DNA from: Bacteroidales bacterium UBA1176
GTDB lineage: Bacteria > Bacteroidota > Bacteroidia > Bacteroidales > WCHB1-69
Assembly: GCA_002311645.1 (NCBI GenBank)
Contig: DBYW01000054.1
Location: 62,096-82,279, forward strand
Direction of reading: 5' to 3'
DNA length: 20,184 bases
The notes under the pieces are model-generated. The model ran no database searches and was not told where the DNA came from. It saw only the letters and a list, made by a program, of their open reading frames with translations. The position numbers were made by a program, and so were the translations under genes. Positions 8,901 through 15,503 of this stretch are shown piece after piece (the stretch's first letter is position 1; each line of letters opens with the position of its first letter).

Positions 8901-11900
8901 CACAGAAACTCAAGTTGCCCGAGATGTCAACGGAGGGAGCGCTTCCAATGTTTACAGTGGTTGTGGTGGATCCTTGGCATCCGTTAACATCCGTAACGGT
9001 CACGATATAGGCAGTTGTGATGGCGGGTGATACGGATATGGCTTGTGTGGTGTCTCCAGTGTTCCAACGATAGTGGACAGCATTGCTGGCTGTCAATAGG
9101 ATGTTGGCATTGGCGCATATTGTGCTTGCACCGGCAATGCTGGGGGTCGGCAGTGAGTTCACGACGAGACTGTCGGCGGCAGTGGCAGTGCAGCCGTATG
9201 AGTTTGTGGCCGTCACTTGGTAGATGCCAGCCGTGGAGACGGTGAGTTGGTTGCCAGTGGCGCCGGTGGACCAACGATAGTTAAGGTTGTTGGGCAGCTG
9301 GTAGGTGTAGCTCTCCCCTGCGCAGATGGCATGTTGGATGCCGAAGTTGAGCACAGGAAGTGCGTGGGTGGTGACGGTGGCGGTGGCCACAGCTGTGCAA
9401 CCCAGCGTGTTAGTGGCAGTTACCTTGTAGGTGCCTGCTGTCGTGGCTGTGATGGTCGCTGTGGTGGCATTGTTGGACCAGTGGTAGTTATATCCTGCTG
9501 TGGCCGTTAATTGTGTGGATCCTCCTTCACAGAAACTGAGATTGCCCGATATGGCAACATCTGGCACGGAACCGATGGTCACAGTGGATTGCGTGGAGTT
9601 ATGACAGCCATTGCCATCTGTGATGGTCACGGTGTAGGATGTCGTTGTGGTGGGCGTTACGGATACGGAACGTGTGGTGTCGCCGGTAGACCAAGCATAG
9701 TGTGCGGCGTTGTTGGCAGTAAGCAAGGCGCTGCTGCCCGGACAGATGGTCCCGTTGCCACTGATCGTTGCTGTCGGATTGGTAAGCTTGGTCACCGTCG
9801 TGGAGGCATTTTGCGTACAACCATGGGCGTTGGTGGCTGTGACACTGTAAGTGCCGGGCGAGGAGACTGTGATGGGCGCATTGGTGACGCCGGTGTTCCA
9901 AACATAACTGTTGCCTGCATCGCCGGTGGCTGTCAGGGTGGTGCTCTCGCCATCACAGAAGCGGGTGACGCCGGTGATTGTCACTTGCGGGCGTGCATGC
10001 ACAGTTACCTCCGTGGAACGAATGGTGCTGCAACCGCTGCTGTTGGTGACAGTGACCGTATAGATGCCAGCAGCTGTGGCTGTGATATAGGAGCGGCGGC
10101 TGCCGTTGGCCCATTGGTAAGAGCAACCGACCGGAGCATCCACCTCAAGGACAACTGATCCGCCTTGGCAGATGGCTGTGTCGGGTGTGATGTCTACATC
10201 GGGCAATGCGTTGATGGTCAATGTGGTGCTGGCTGAGGCTGAGCATCCGTATGCGTTGAATGCCGTCACCGAATATTGTCCGGCTTGCGTGGCATTCAGC
10301 GTGGCCGCAGTGGATCCATTGCTCCAAAGGTAGGAGGTGCCGCCGGAGATAGTGTAGGTGGCAGTCTCTCCTTGACAGATCACGGTCGGGCCGTTCAGAT
10401 AGGGTGTGGGAACAGACTGCACGTTGATGGTTGTGCTGGCGGTGTTTGTACATCCATTTTCGTCGGTGACCATCACGGTATACAGGGTGGTTGTGGAGGG
10501 ATTGACAGTGACGAGCTGTCCTTGTTGTCCGCTCATCGGCCAGTTGAATTGGATCGCGGTGGGTGACATGGCGAAGAGCGATACCTGCTGGCCGCTGCAG
10601 ATGTCGGTCAGGCCGTTGATGGTGACTTCAGGCAACGGGTTGACGATGACGGTTTCCGAGGTGGTCGCGGTACAGCCTTGTGCGTTTGTCACGGTGACGA
10701 AATAGGTGCCCGTTTGGGTGGCGGACAGGTAGGCGTTGGTGGTGCCGTCACTCCAGAGGTAGCTGTTGCCGCCAGTGGCGCGCAGGATGGCCGTGCGGCC
10801 TTGACAGATGGTCGTGGTACCGGTGATGGCGGCAGTGGGCGCGGGATTCTCGCTTACATTGGCCGAGATGGTGTTGGTGCAACCCAAGGCATTGGTGACA
10901 CTCACCGAGTAGGCGCCGGGCGTATAGATGTCCAATGAGCTGGCTGTGCTGCCATCATTCCAGTGATAAGTGTATGTTTCATTGCCCGTGACGCTAAGCG
11001 TGGTATGACCTCCTTGGCAGAAATTGCGCGTGCCCACAATCTGGGCACTTACCTGCCACATGGTGATTTGCTTGTTGGCACTTGATGAACAACCGTGAAT
11101 GTCGGTGCCTGTGACGGAGTAAGTGTTCGCGTATGATGTGGTAATGGAAGGCGTGGTTTCACCCGTGCTCCAGGAATAGGTGACGGCGCCCGTTGCGGTG
11201 AGGGTCGTGGACTCGCCTTGGCAGAACGGCGTGCGGCCGTTGATGGCCACGGTCGGCAATGCGTGCATGATCAGCGTCTTGCTCACGCTGTTAGAGCAGT
11301 TGTTGGCGTCTGTGGCAGTGACAGTGTAAACGCCGTCAGTGTAGGCCGTGATGCGGTCGCCGGTGGCATTAGTGGACCAACGGTAGCTGGCGCCACCGCT
11401 GGCAATCATTGTGGCACTTGCGCCCTGGCATATCTCGTCAGGACCTGTGATAACAGGTGTGGGCAAGTCATTGACCACCACTTGTACGTTGCCCGTACGT
11501 TGGCAGGCAAGGTTGCTATAGGCTGTTACGTGGTAGGTGGTCGTGGTTGCCGGCTGTACGGTGATGCTGGCGCTGGTGCTGGCGTTGTCCCATGCGTAGT
11601 GGTCAGCCCCCGATGCGGTCAGGGTTGCGGTGGAACCCTTGCAGATAGTCTGCGTGCTCGACAGAACCAATGATGGCAACGCAGCGGCAGTGACCGTGTG
11701 GGATGCCGTGCCTTGGCAGTTGTGATGGTCAGTGACCGTTACACGGTACGTGTTGGCCGCCGTGATGTCGATGACTTGGCTGGAGGCGCCATTGTTCCAT
11801 GCGTAGGCAATCATGTCGCTTGTCGCGGTGAGTTGGGTGCTGGTGCCTTGGCATAGATAATTCTGTCCGCTGATGGTCGGCGTGGGGTTGGCATGAACAG

Positions 11901-13752
11901 TGAGGCGATAGTAAAAGATGGAGTCACATCCGGTGATCCGGGAGATCGTGGTGTCGCTGTATAGGCCTGCTGCGGTGTAGGTGCGTCCGAAAGCGGTGGT
12001 GTATGGCAATTGCGATGCGCAAATTTCCTCCCGCAATGTGTCGCTGTTGTAAATGACGGGCCAGATGGTCAAGTTGAGGGGGATGATGCTGTCGCACCCG
12101 TTGATGCTCTTCAACCAGATTTCATGGAACCCTGCAGTGCTGAAAGTCGTGTCCGCATACACGAACGGCAGGTTGTATACGCAGGTCTCGAATGCCAAGG
12201 TGTCGGTGCGATAGGTCGGGAAATGGTTGAAGGTGATGGTTATCAGGCTGTCGCAGCCATCCACAGTCTTCAGCAAGATGTCATAGACGCCCGGTTCGGT
12301 TAGCGCGGAGTCGCCCACCATATAGGTCGTGTTCTCGCAGACGGTGACTTCCAGGGTGTCGAAATAAATGGGCAGGGAGTCAACCACAAGGTGGCGGAAT
12401 GTGTCGCATCCGAAGGTGACGGTGTCAGGAAAGATGAGATCGTAGGTGCCGAATGCCGGGATGAGCGTGTCGCCATAGATGTATGGCACGTCGTTTTGGC
12501 ACAAGGTCAAGGTGACTGTGTCACGCGGGATGGGTGCTACGAGGACCTCCATGATGAGTGTGGTGCTGTCGCAACCATACTGTGTCTGATTCTCGAAGAC
12601 AAAGGTGCCGGCTTGCTCGAAAACGGTGTCGCCATACGTGTATGGCATATCGTATGCGCAAAGATGCAGGGTGTCGTGGAGCGTGTCTTGGTAGACATCC
12701 CAAACGGTCAGCACGAGAGTCGTGTTGCTGTCGCATCCCAACTGCGTGGTGTCATGGTTTGTATAGATGATGGAGGTGGAAAAATTGGTGTCTATGAAGA
12801 TGTAGGGTGCCTCCGAGGCGCAGATGTTGGCACGGATGGTGTCGCTATAGACAGGCTTGTCTTCAATCGTGACGACGGTTACGGAAGGACACAAGGTGCT
12901 GTCGGCATGTTCGATGTAGTAGGTGCCGGCGGATGAATAGGTGTGCAGACTGTCGACGGCGTAGGGGAAGTCGTTGTGGCAAATGGATATCGTCAGAGTG
13001 TCATAGTGCGTTTGCGTGACGGTGAGGTCGAGATGGTAGAAAACGCTGTCGCAGCCACCGGCAGAATGGATGGGGAAATCGTAGATGCCGGATTGGGTGA
13101 AATTGCTGTCACCCACGGTGTAGGGGAGGTTGAACGAGCAAACATTCACGGTGAGGGTGTCATGAATGTTGTAAATCTGATGCACCCGGAGATCTAAGGT
13201 CGTGATGCTGTCGCAACCCAATGCGGTGGTGTCGTTGTAAGTGTAGATGCCCGTTGTTGTCAGGGTGTCCCCGTTGAAAATAAAGGGCAAGTCCGGCAAA
13301 CAAACATTTTGCACAATGTTGTTGTGATAGGATGGATATTGCTCGACGGAAAAAAAGTGGAAGATGGGACATCCATGGATGTCTCGTTCTGAACTCATCT
13401 CTTGGTGGGTGGGACGGTTGAAAAGAAGGTCACCGTATGAAATCGGAAAATCTTCCGCGCAAGCACTCAGACTTACGGTGTCTTTGAAGCAGGCATAGAC
13501 GGTCACTTCCAAAATGGAAAGGGTGTCATCCGGTTGGGCGGACGGGGTTGTGAAATAGACACCTGGCTGTGTGATTGAAATGCCTGATTCCGTCGTGGGG
13601 AAATTCTTGACGCAAATGGTTTTCCGAGTGGTGTCAATGGGGACACCGATGTTGGATGCGGTTGCGTTTGAAACGTTGACTTGGAAAATGTTAAGCGCAA
13701 GAATAAAAGCGAGTTGCGTTAACAAAATGCGTAAATTTTTCATTGTATGCAT
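5944..13752 (-). CDS. Giant secreted multi-modular Ig/PKD-like repeat protein with T9SS type A sorting domain
   Basis: The 2602-residue protein begins with a signal peptide (basic MKNLRILL, then a hydrophobic stretch, probable cleavage after VSNA at ~residue 30). Eleven ~50-residue modules follow (~43-623), each of the form C-x(3)-(D/N)-(L/F/M/V)-P-Y ... GCDS ... LxLTV. Then come 25 Ig/PKD-like modules of ~70 residues (624-2372) with the pattern ICxGxSxxLTA ... YxWSxGxTT ... Y-x-VTxTxxxGC. After these lie one more GCDS module (2373-2430), a PKD-like module (2431-2514) and a T9SS type A C-terminal sorting domain (2515-2602: LLYPVPTHDLLNIDL, VDALGRTL, LAAGQYFVRF). Such proteins cross the outer membrane through the type IX system and usually act as surface adhesins, matrix or gliding components; no enzymatic domain is visible, so adhesion is inference. 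ATG at 13743 (MKNLRILL) is an equally good start. It is the first gene of the unit with leuS. Confidence 0.93.
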   Translation of the reverse strand: MHTMKNLRILLTQLAFILALNIFQVNVSNATASNIGVPIDTTRKTICVKNFPTTESGISITQPGVYFTTPSAQPDDTLSILEVTVYACFKDTVSLSACAEDFPISYGDLLFNRPTHQEMSSERDIHGCPIFHFFSVEQYPSYHNNIVQNVCLPDLPFIFNGDTLTTTGIYTYNDTTALGCDSITTLDLRVHQIYNIHDTLTVNVCSFNLPYTVGDSNFTQSGIYDFPIHSAGGCDSVFYHLDLTVTQTHYDTLTISICHNDFPYAVDSLHTYSSAGTYYIEHADSTLCPSVTVVTIEDKPVYSDTIRANICASEAPYIFIDTNFSTSIIYTNHDTTQLGCDSNTTLVLTVWDVYQDTLHDTLHLCAYDMPYTYGDTVFEQAGTFVFENQTQYGCDSTTLIMEVLVAPIPRDTVTLTLCQNDVPYIYGDTLIPAFGTYDLIFPDTVTFGCDTFRHLVVDSLPIYFDTLEVTVCENTTYMVGDSALTEPGVYDILLKTVDGCDSLITITFNHFPTYRTDTLAFETCVYNLPFVYADTTFSTAGFHEIWLKSINGCDSIIPLNLTIWPVIYNSDTLREEICASQLPYTTAFGRTYTAAGLYSDTTISRITGCDSIFYYRLTVHANPTPTISGQNYLCQGTSTQLTATSDMIAYAWNNGASSQVIDITAANTYRVTVTDHHNCQGTASHTVTAAALPSLVLSSTQTICKGSTATLTASGADHYAWDNASTSASITVQPATTTTYHVTAYSNLACQRTGNVQVVVNDLPTPVITGPDEICQGASATMIASGGASYRWSTNATGDRITAYTDGVYTVTATDANNCSNSVSKTLIMHALPTVAINGRTPFCQGESTTLTATGAVTYSWSTGETTPSITTSYANTYSVTGTDIHGCSSSANKQITMWQVSAQIVGTRNFCQGGHTTLSVTGNETYTYHWNDGSTASSLDIYTPGAYSVSVTNALGCTNTISANVSENPAPTAAITGTTTICQGRTAILRATGGNSYLWSDGTTNAYLSATQTGTYFVTVTNAQGCTATTSETVIVNPLPEVTINGLTDICSGQQVSLFAMSPTAIQFNWPMSGQQGQLVTVNPSTTTLYTVMVTDENGCTNTASTTINVQSVPTPYLNGPTVICQGETATYTISGGTSYLWSNGSTAATLNATQAGQYSVTAFNAYGCSASASTTLTINALPDVDITPDTAICQGGSVVLEVDAPVGCSYQWANGSRRSYITATAAGIYTVTVTNSSGCSTIRSTEVTVHARPQVTITGVTRFCDGESTTLTATGDAGNSYVWNTGVTNAPITVSSPGTYSVTATNAHGCTQNASTTVTKLTNPTATISGNGTICPGSSALLTANNAAHYAWSTGDTTRSVSVTPTTTTSYTVTITDGNGCHNSTQSTVTIGSVPDVAISGNLSFCEGGSTQLTATAGYNYHWSNNATTATITATTAGTYKVTATNTLGCTAVATATVTTHALPVLNFGIQHAICAGESYTYQLPNNLNYRWSTGATGNQLTVSTAGIYQVTATNSYGCTATAADSLVVNSLPTPSIAGASTICANANILLTASNAVHYRWNTGDTTQAISVSPAITTAYIVTVTDVNGCQGSTTTTVNIGSAPSVDISGNLSFCEGQSTQLTATSGYNYRWSNNATTASITVNTPGTYKVTVTDAIGCTAVDSAVVIAHPLPTLNFGIQHSICAGESYTYNMPSALTYHWSTGATGNQLTVSTAGIYRVTATNAYGCSTTAADSLIVNPLPIPSISDDTVICPGTSAMLLAGSAAHYAWSNGDTTQVITVSPASTTVYSVTITDQNGCHNSTHSTVSIGSTPVVSISGTLSFCEGQSTQLTATPGYNYVWSNNATTSSINVSTPGKYKVTATNVFGCTSTDSVMVVSHPHPTLIFGMQHTICEGTTYTYNMPGALTYHWSTGATGNQLTVSAAGIYRVTATNEYGCSTTAADSLIVIALPIPTISGNTTVCRGNSTTLTADGGMVYQWSTGYTGRECTVTPNTNTQYTVTAYNQYGCSAASSATVTVKALPTVSFLGENTFCDGSSTTITAQGASMFLWSTGANTSSITVDVPGTYYVQATNASNCTKVDSFTVTRLNNPVVSISGDNLVCESSPHILTASGAGTYQWSTGENTEAITITPTTTTTYTVTGIDANGCSTEVSKVVNVEALPDVHISGNSTICEGDSTVFTASNGNTYLWSTGSTSNQITVSVAGNYSVTATSVNGCTASAAATLTVNPTPSASIAGSPTLCEHTTQQLVASGGQTYLWNNGSTQNTITINTGGAYSVTATNTYGCSTATTLNVTTLPAPFLFLNSSIPVCEGSSVTVQTFGNGAHFLWSNGDTTQNLTVSPTQTAIYYVTARSIDNCASYDSVLIIVNPTYEQTITDEVCQGNPYSQHGFNLPIQEEIGTFTHYLNLQSVNGCDSIITLNLTVKPRPVLPNTISGENHVINYGTYLYNVDSTLYANSYEWRVSNTNWTLTNSNTSSAFLTIEVNGSGLLTVKANNECASVERSIAILCNVGVEEYVNETRILLYPVPTHDLLNIDLSETSLQVNQIQLVDALGRTLDTKPVNESKLQLDCSTLAAGQYFVRFLNDNGKIIDTRKIIVNR
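5947..6210 (-). other. T9SS type A C-terminal sorting domain of the giant protein
   Basis: Residues 2515-2602 form the ~88-residue C-terminal signal. It starts at VEEYVNETRILLYPVP, continues with LLNIDLSE, then QIQLVDALGRTLDT, LDCSTLAAGQYFVRFL and ends IIDTRKIIVNR. The YPxP box, the central D-x-x-G-R turn and the G-x-Y-x-V/L-x-F strand are hallmarks of the Por_Secre_tail family. In known cases it directs the protein through the outer membrane and is removed when the protein is attached to anionic LPS. Confidence 0.9.
6211..6462 (-). other. PKD-like module next to the sorting domain
   Basis: Residues 2431-2514 differ from the main repeats. The sequence runs LPNTISGENHVINYGTYLYNV, then SYEWRVSNTNWTLT and LTVKANNECASVERSIAI. 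This ISG-x(6)-G-x-x-x-Y ... YxW ... GxLxVxAxNxC pattern matches the PKD-like module that often precedes type A sorting domains in Bacteroidota; I assign it from memory of the family pattern. Confidence 0.65.
6637..11883 (-). repeat. Array of 25 Ig/PKD-like modules, ~210 bp each
   Basis: Residues 624-2372 divide cleanly into 25 units averaging 70 residues, without gaps. Each has a first Cys in (I/F)C-x-G, a central YxW and a second Cys in (G/N)C near the end, then a linker ending in LP, NP or VP. The paired cysteines suggest one disulphide per module. Unit 9 (GCSYQWANGS) carries an extra third Cys, and units 2, 7 and 22 use the variant with T-rich strand (TTTTTYxVT) found in related Bacteroidota Ig-like modules. 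Nucleotide divergence between most units is large, so the array is old apart from the super-repeat. Confidence 0.88.
7894..9774 (-). repeat. Three tandem 627-bp super-repeats, each encoding three different Ig-like modules
   Basis: Modules 11-19 (residues 1327-1953) repeat as a trio: a CPGxSA...GDTT module, an ISGxLSFCEGxSTQLTA module and an LxFGxQHxICxGxxYTY module. Copy boundaries are 9148-9774, 8521-9147 and 7894-8520, each exactly 627 bp (209 codons), so the period is perfectly in frame. Copies B and C share an identical 46-bp block (8612-8657 and 7985-8030), while copy A has several differences there. The trio therefore duplicated as a unit after the single modules had diverged. Confidence 0.92.
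11884..13626 (-). repeat. Eleven N-terminal Cys/GCDS modules of the giant protein
   Basis: Residues ~43-623 hold eleven ~50-residue units. The best examples read VCLPDLPFIFNGDTL ... TALGCDSITTLDL and LCAYDMPYTYGDTVF ... TQYGCDSTTLIMEV. The first two units are degenerate: unit 1 lacks the GCDS end and unit 2 has GCPIF. A twelfth copy stands apart near the C-terminus (residues 2373-2430, VCQGNPYSQHG ... NGCDSIITLNLTV). Units of this kind are widespread in secreted Bacteroidota proteins; their structure and ligand are unknown to me. Confidence 0.85.
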
Positions 13753-13782
13753 ATTATATTATATTCAAAATAATAAAGGCCG

Positions 13783-13811
13783 CAAAAATACTATTTTTCC
13801 CCTTTGCACAA
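13783..13811 (-). promoter_or_regulatory. Candidate Bacteroidota promoter of the giant protein-leuS-flippase-tlyA unit
   Basis: Read on the minus strand, TATTTTTG (complement of 13783-13790) matches the Bacteroidota -7 consensus TAnnTTTG. A GTTG (TTG at 13809-13811) lies 18 nt upstream as a weak -33 element. The predicted start is ~6 nt downstream, leaving a ~25-nt leader before ATG 13752. GGCC follows the -7 box directly, as at the lolA promoter. Confidence 0.6.
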
Positions 13812-13814
13812 CCG

Positions 13815-13833
13815 TTAAAAAACCCTTTTTTAA
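13815..13833. promoter_or_regulatory. Perfect AT-rich inverted repeat between divergent promoters
   Basis: TTAAAAAA (13815-13822) and TTTTTTAA (13826-13833) form perfect 8-bp arms around CCC. It lies just upstream of the candidate -33 element of the giant gene and 50 bp before the DUF6427 start. It could be an operator, an UP-like A/T element or a short transcript end; position favours a regulatory role. Confidence 0.4.
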
Positions 13834-13851
13834 AGGCATTTTATCAACAGA

Positions 13852-13878
13852 TTTGTAATTGCCTTTTTTGTATTTTTG
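13852..13878 (+). promoter_or_regulatory. Candidate promoter of the DUF6427-rnhB unit
   Basis: TATTTTTG at 13871-13878 fits TAnnTTTG. The nearest TTTG upstream is at 13852-13855, with only 15 nt between, shorter than usual. The -7 box ends 7 nt before ATG 13886, so the mRNA would be leaderless or nearly so unless a later start is used. Confidence 0.45.
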
Positions 13879-13885
13879 CACGCCA

Positions 13886-14848
13886 ATGTTTTATCTGCTG
13901 AATAAATACAGGAATTTGCAGCTGTTGCTGTCGTTGCCCCTGCTCGCATGGGCTGCTTTTACCATTTTTACGCAGATGACGCTTTGTCCGCCCGATGGAC
14001 AAATGGCATTGTTCCAGTCCTTCTGCCGCTTCGGTGTGGACAACCTTTTGGCGGTGCGCATCATTGCCATGATGTTGCTGTTGTTGGAAATACTGTTGGT
14101 GCAGCGCTTCTATTCCGTGAATAAGTTCGCGGAGAACCGGTCGTTTATGCCTGTGTTCTTCCTGTTGTTGTTCCTGAATGTCATCAAGTTCTTCAACACG
14201 TTTACGCCGGCATTCTTCACAATGTTCGCCCTCTCGTTCGTCATGTTGGTCAATACGGATTTCGAGTCGCATGGCAAGAACCGGATTTTTGCGTCCGGCA
14301 TCATCATCGGTTTGGCCTCTCTGCTGGATGTCAACGCCCTGTGGCTGTTCCCGTTCCTGATTTTTGCGATGTTCATGGGCAACGTTTATCGCCCCAAGGA
14401 TACGTTTGTGCTCCTTTCCGGCATTTTGATCGTGGCCATTTATCTTTTTTCATACCATTACCTCACCGATACGTTGCCAGCCTTGTTTGGTTCCTATAAG
14501 GAATTGACTTTCTTTAAGCTGTTTCATAGCTCCGCGTCTGTCCGCGACCAAATTGTAGACTGGGTGACGATCGGAGTTGTTTTGCTTGCGACGATATACT
14601 TCAGTGCGGTGCTGAAACTTTATTTCGACAACAAACTCATTGTCCTGCGCAAACGTTTTCTGATTACGGTGTTCCTGAACCTTGTCATGGCGGTCATGGT
14701 TGTCTTTTCCAGTTTGGAATTGCAGCAAAGTTTTGCCTATATGTTAGTGCCGATGGTGCTGATTTACAGCATGATTTCACTCGTGAAAAAGCGTAGGTTT
14801 TTCCATGACGTGCTTATCGTGGCTTCAATTGTCTTGTTATGGCTCTAA
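13886..14848 (+). CDS. DUF6427 family multi-spanning membrane protein
   Basis: This ~320-residue inner-membrane protein has roughly 9-10 hydrophobic segments joined by short loops. Recognisable stretches are MPVFFLLLFLNVIKFFNTFTPAFFTM, IFASGIIIGLASLLDVNALWLFPFLIFAMF and the loop YRPKDTFVLLSGIL, which fit the Bacteroidota-specific DUF6427 family of unknown function. I prefer ATG 13886 (MFYLLNKYRNLQ). The frame is also open back to a TTG at 13859, but that overlaps the likely -7 promoter element. Its 3' end overlaps rnhB by 10 bp (14839-14848), implying translational coupling. It is transcribed divergently from the giant gene. The family function is not established, and nothing beside it reveals one; RNase HII is a frequent kind of housekeeping neighbour rather than a functional clue. 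Confidence 0.8.
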   Translation: MFYLLNKYRNLQLLLSLPLLAWAAFTIFTQMTLCPPDGQMALFQSFCRFGVDNLLAVRIIAMMLLLLEILLVQRFYSVNKFAENRSFMPVFFLLLFLNVIKFFNTFTPAFFTMFALSFVMLVNTDFESHGKNRIFASGIIIGLASLLDVNALWLFPFLIFAMFMGNVYRPKDTFVLLSGILIVAIYLFSYHYLTDTLPALFGSYKELTFFKLFHSSASVRDQIVDWVTIGVVLLATIYFSAVLKLYFDNKLIVLRKRFLITVFLNLVMAVMVVFSSLELQQSFAYMLVPMVLIYSMISLVKKRRFFHDVLIVASIVLLWL

Positions 14849-15441
14849 AATCTCATTTTTCGGAAACGCTCTGTGTGGAGTGCGGGTGTGACGAGGCCGG
14901 GCGCGGTTGCCTGGCGGGTCCTGTCTGCGCCGCTGCCGTGATATTCCCATATGATTATGCCAACGAGGAAATCAATGACTCCAAGCAGTTGTCTGCAATC
15001 AAGAGAGAGCATCTGCGCACTGTCATCGAGCGTGATGCATTAGCTTTCTGCGTGGTTGAGGTGTCTGAAAAACGGATTGATGAAATTAATATTCTCAACG
15101 CTTCCATTCAGGGTATGAATGATGCCGTGGAAGGACTTGCGATCGAACCGGAGTTGCTTTTGATCGACGGCAACCGCTTCAAAGACCGCTTGGGCATACC
15201 TTATAAGTGCGTGGTCAAGGGCGACGCGACATACTTGTCCATTGCGGCAGCCTCCATCTTGGCCAAGACGTACCGAGACGCGCTGATGGAACGTCTTGAT
15301 GCCGAGTTCCCCGTGTATGGCTGGAAGAAGAACAAGGGATATCCTACGCCTGAGCATGTCGCAGCCGTGATGCAGCACGGTTTCTCACCATATCACAGGC
15401 GCAGCTTCCATTTGAAGAACCAGTTGAGTTTGGAGTTTTGA
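14839..15441 (+). CDS. rnhB: Ribonuclease HII
   Basis: This 200-residue cytoplasmic endonuclease cuts RNA in RNA-DNA hybrids and starts removal of single ribonucleotides from DNA. The four acidic metal-binding residues are all visible: D18 and E19 in GCDEAGRGCLAGPV, D110 in LLLIDGNRF, and D147 in SIAAASILAKTYRDALM. Other family features are NDSKQLS (46-52), the GYPTPEH turn and HRRSFHLKN near the C-terminus. The length is normal. ATG 14839 overlaps the end of the DUF6427 gene by 10 bp in another frame, so the two are probably coupled. It converges on the TPR lipoprotein gene, with 62 bp between the two stop codons. Confidence 0.96.
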   Translation: MALKSHFSETLCVECGCDEAGRGCLAGPVCAAAVIFPYDYANEEINDSKQLSAIKREHLRTVIERDALAFCVVEVSEKRIDEINILNASIQGMNDAVEGLAIEPELLLIDGNRFKDRLGIPYKCVVKGDATYLSIAAASILAKTYRDALMERLDAEFPVYGWKKNKGYPTPEHVAAVMQHGFSPYHRRSFHLKNQLSLEF

Positions 15442-15442
15442 A

Positions 15443-15463
15443 ATGTTTCTGAACGAGAAACAT
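15443..15463. terminator. Stem-loop between convergent rnhB and lipoprotein gene
   Basis: ATGTTTCT (15443-15450) pairs perfectly with AGAAACAT (15456-15463) around a 5-nt loop, 2 bp after the rnhB stop. Neither strand has a T tract after it, so it is not a classical intrinsic terminator; it may act as a 3' end or stabilising hairpin for the convergent transcripts. Confidence 0.45.
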
Positions 15464-15472
15464 ACCATTCCG

Positions 15473-15500
15473 CCAATTACCAATAGCCAACAGCCAACAG
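15473..15500. repeat. Degenerate heptamer tandem repeat (CCAAYAG-like, 4 units)
   Basis: Four consecutive heptamers read CCAATTA, CCAATAG, CCAACAG, CCAACAG. The tract lies between the convergent rnhB and lipoprotein stop codons and does not enter either gene. It is a short intergenic microsatellite with no evident role. Confidence 0.7.
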
Positions 15501-15503
15501 CTC

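Noticed and set aside
7618..11673. Several 100-215-codon open frames antisense to the giant gene
   Set aside because: They lie within the repeat array, are Gly/Val/Cys-rich mirror images of repeated codons, and have no promoter or start context.
5944..13752. Frameshift or pseudogene in the giant gene
   Set aside because: The frame is open across all modules from signal peptide to sorting domain, and module phase is kept throughout.
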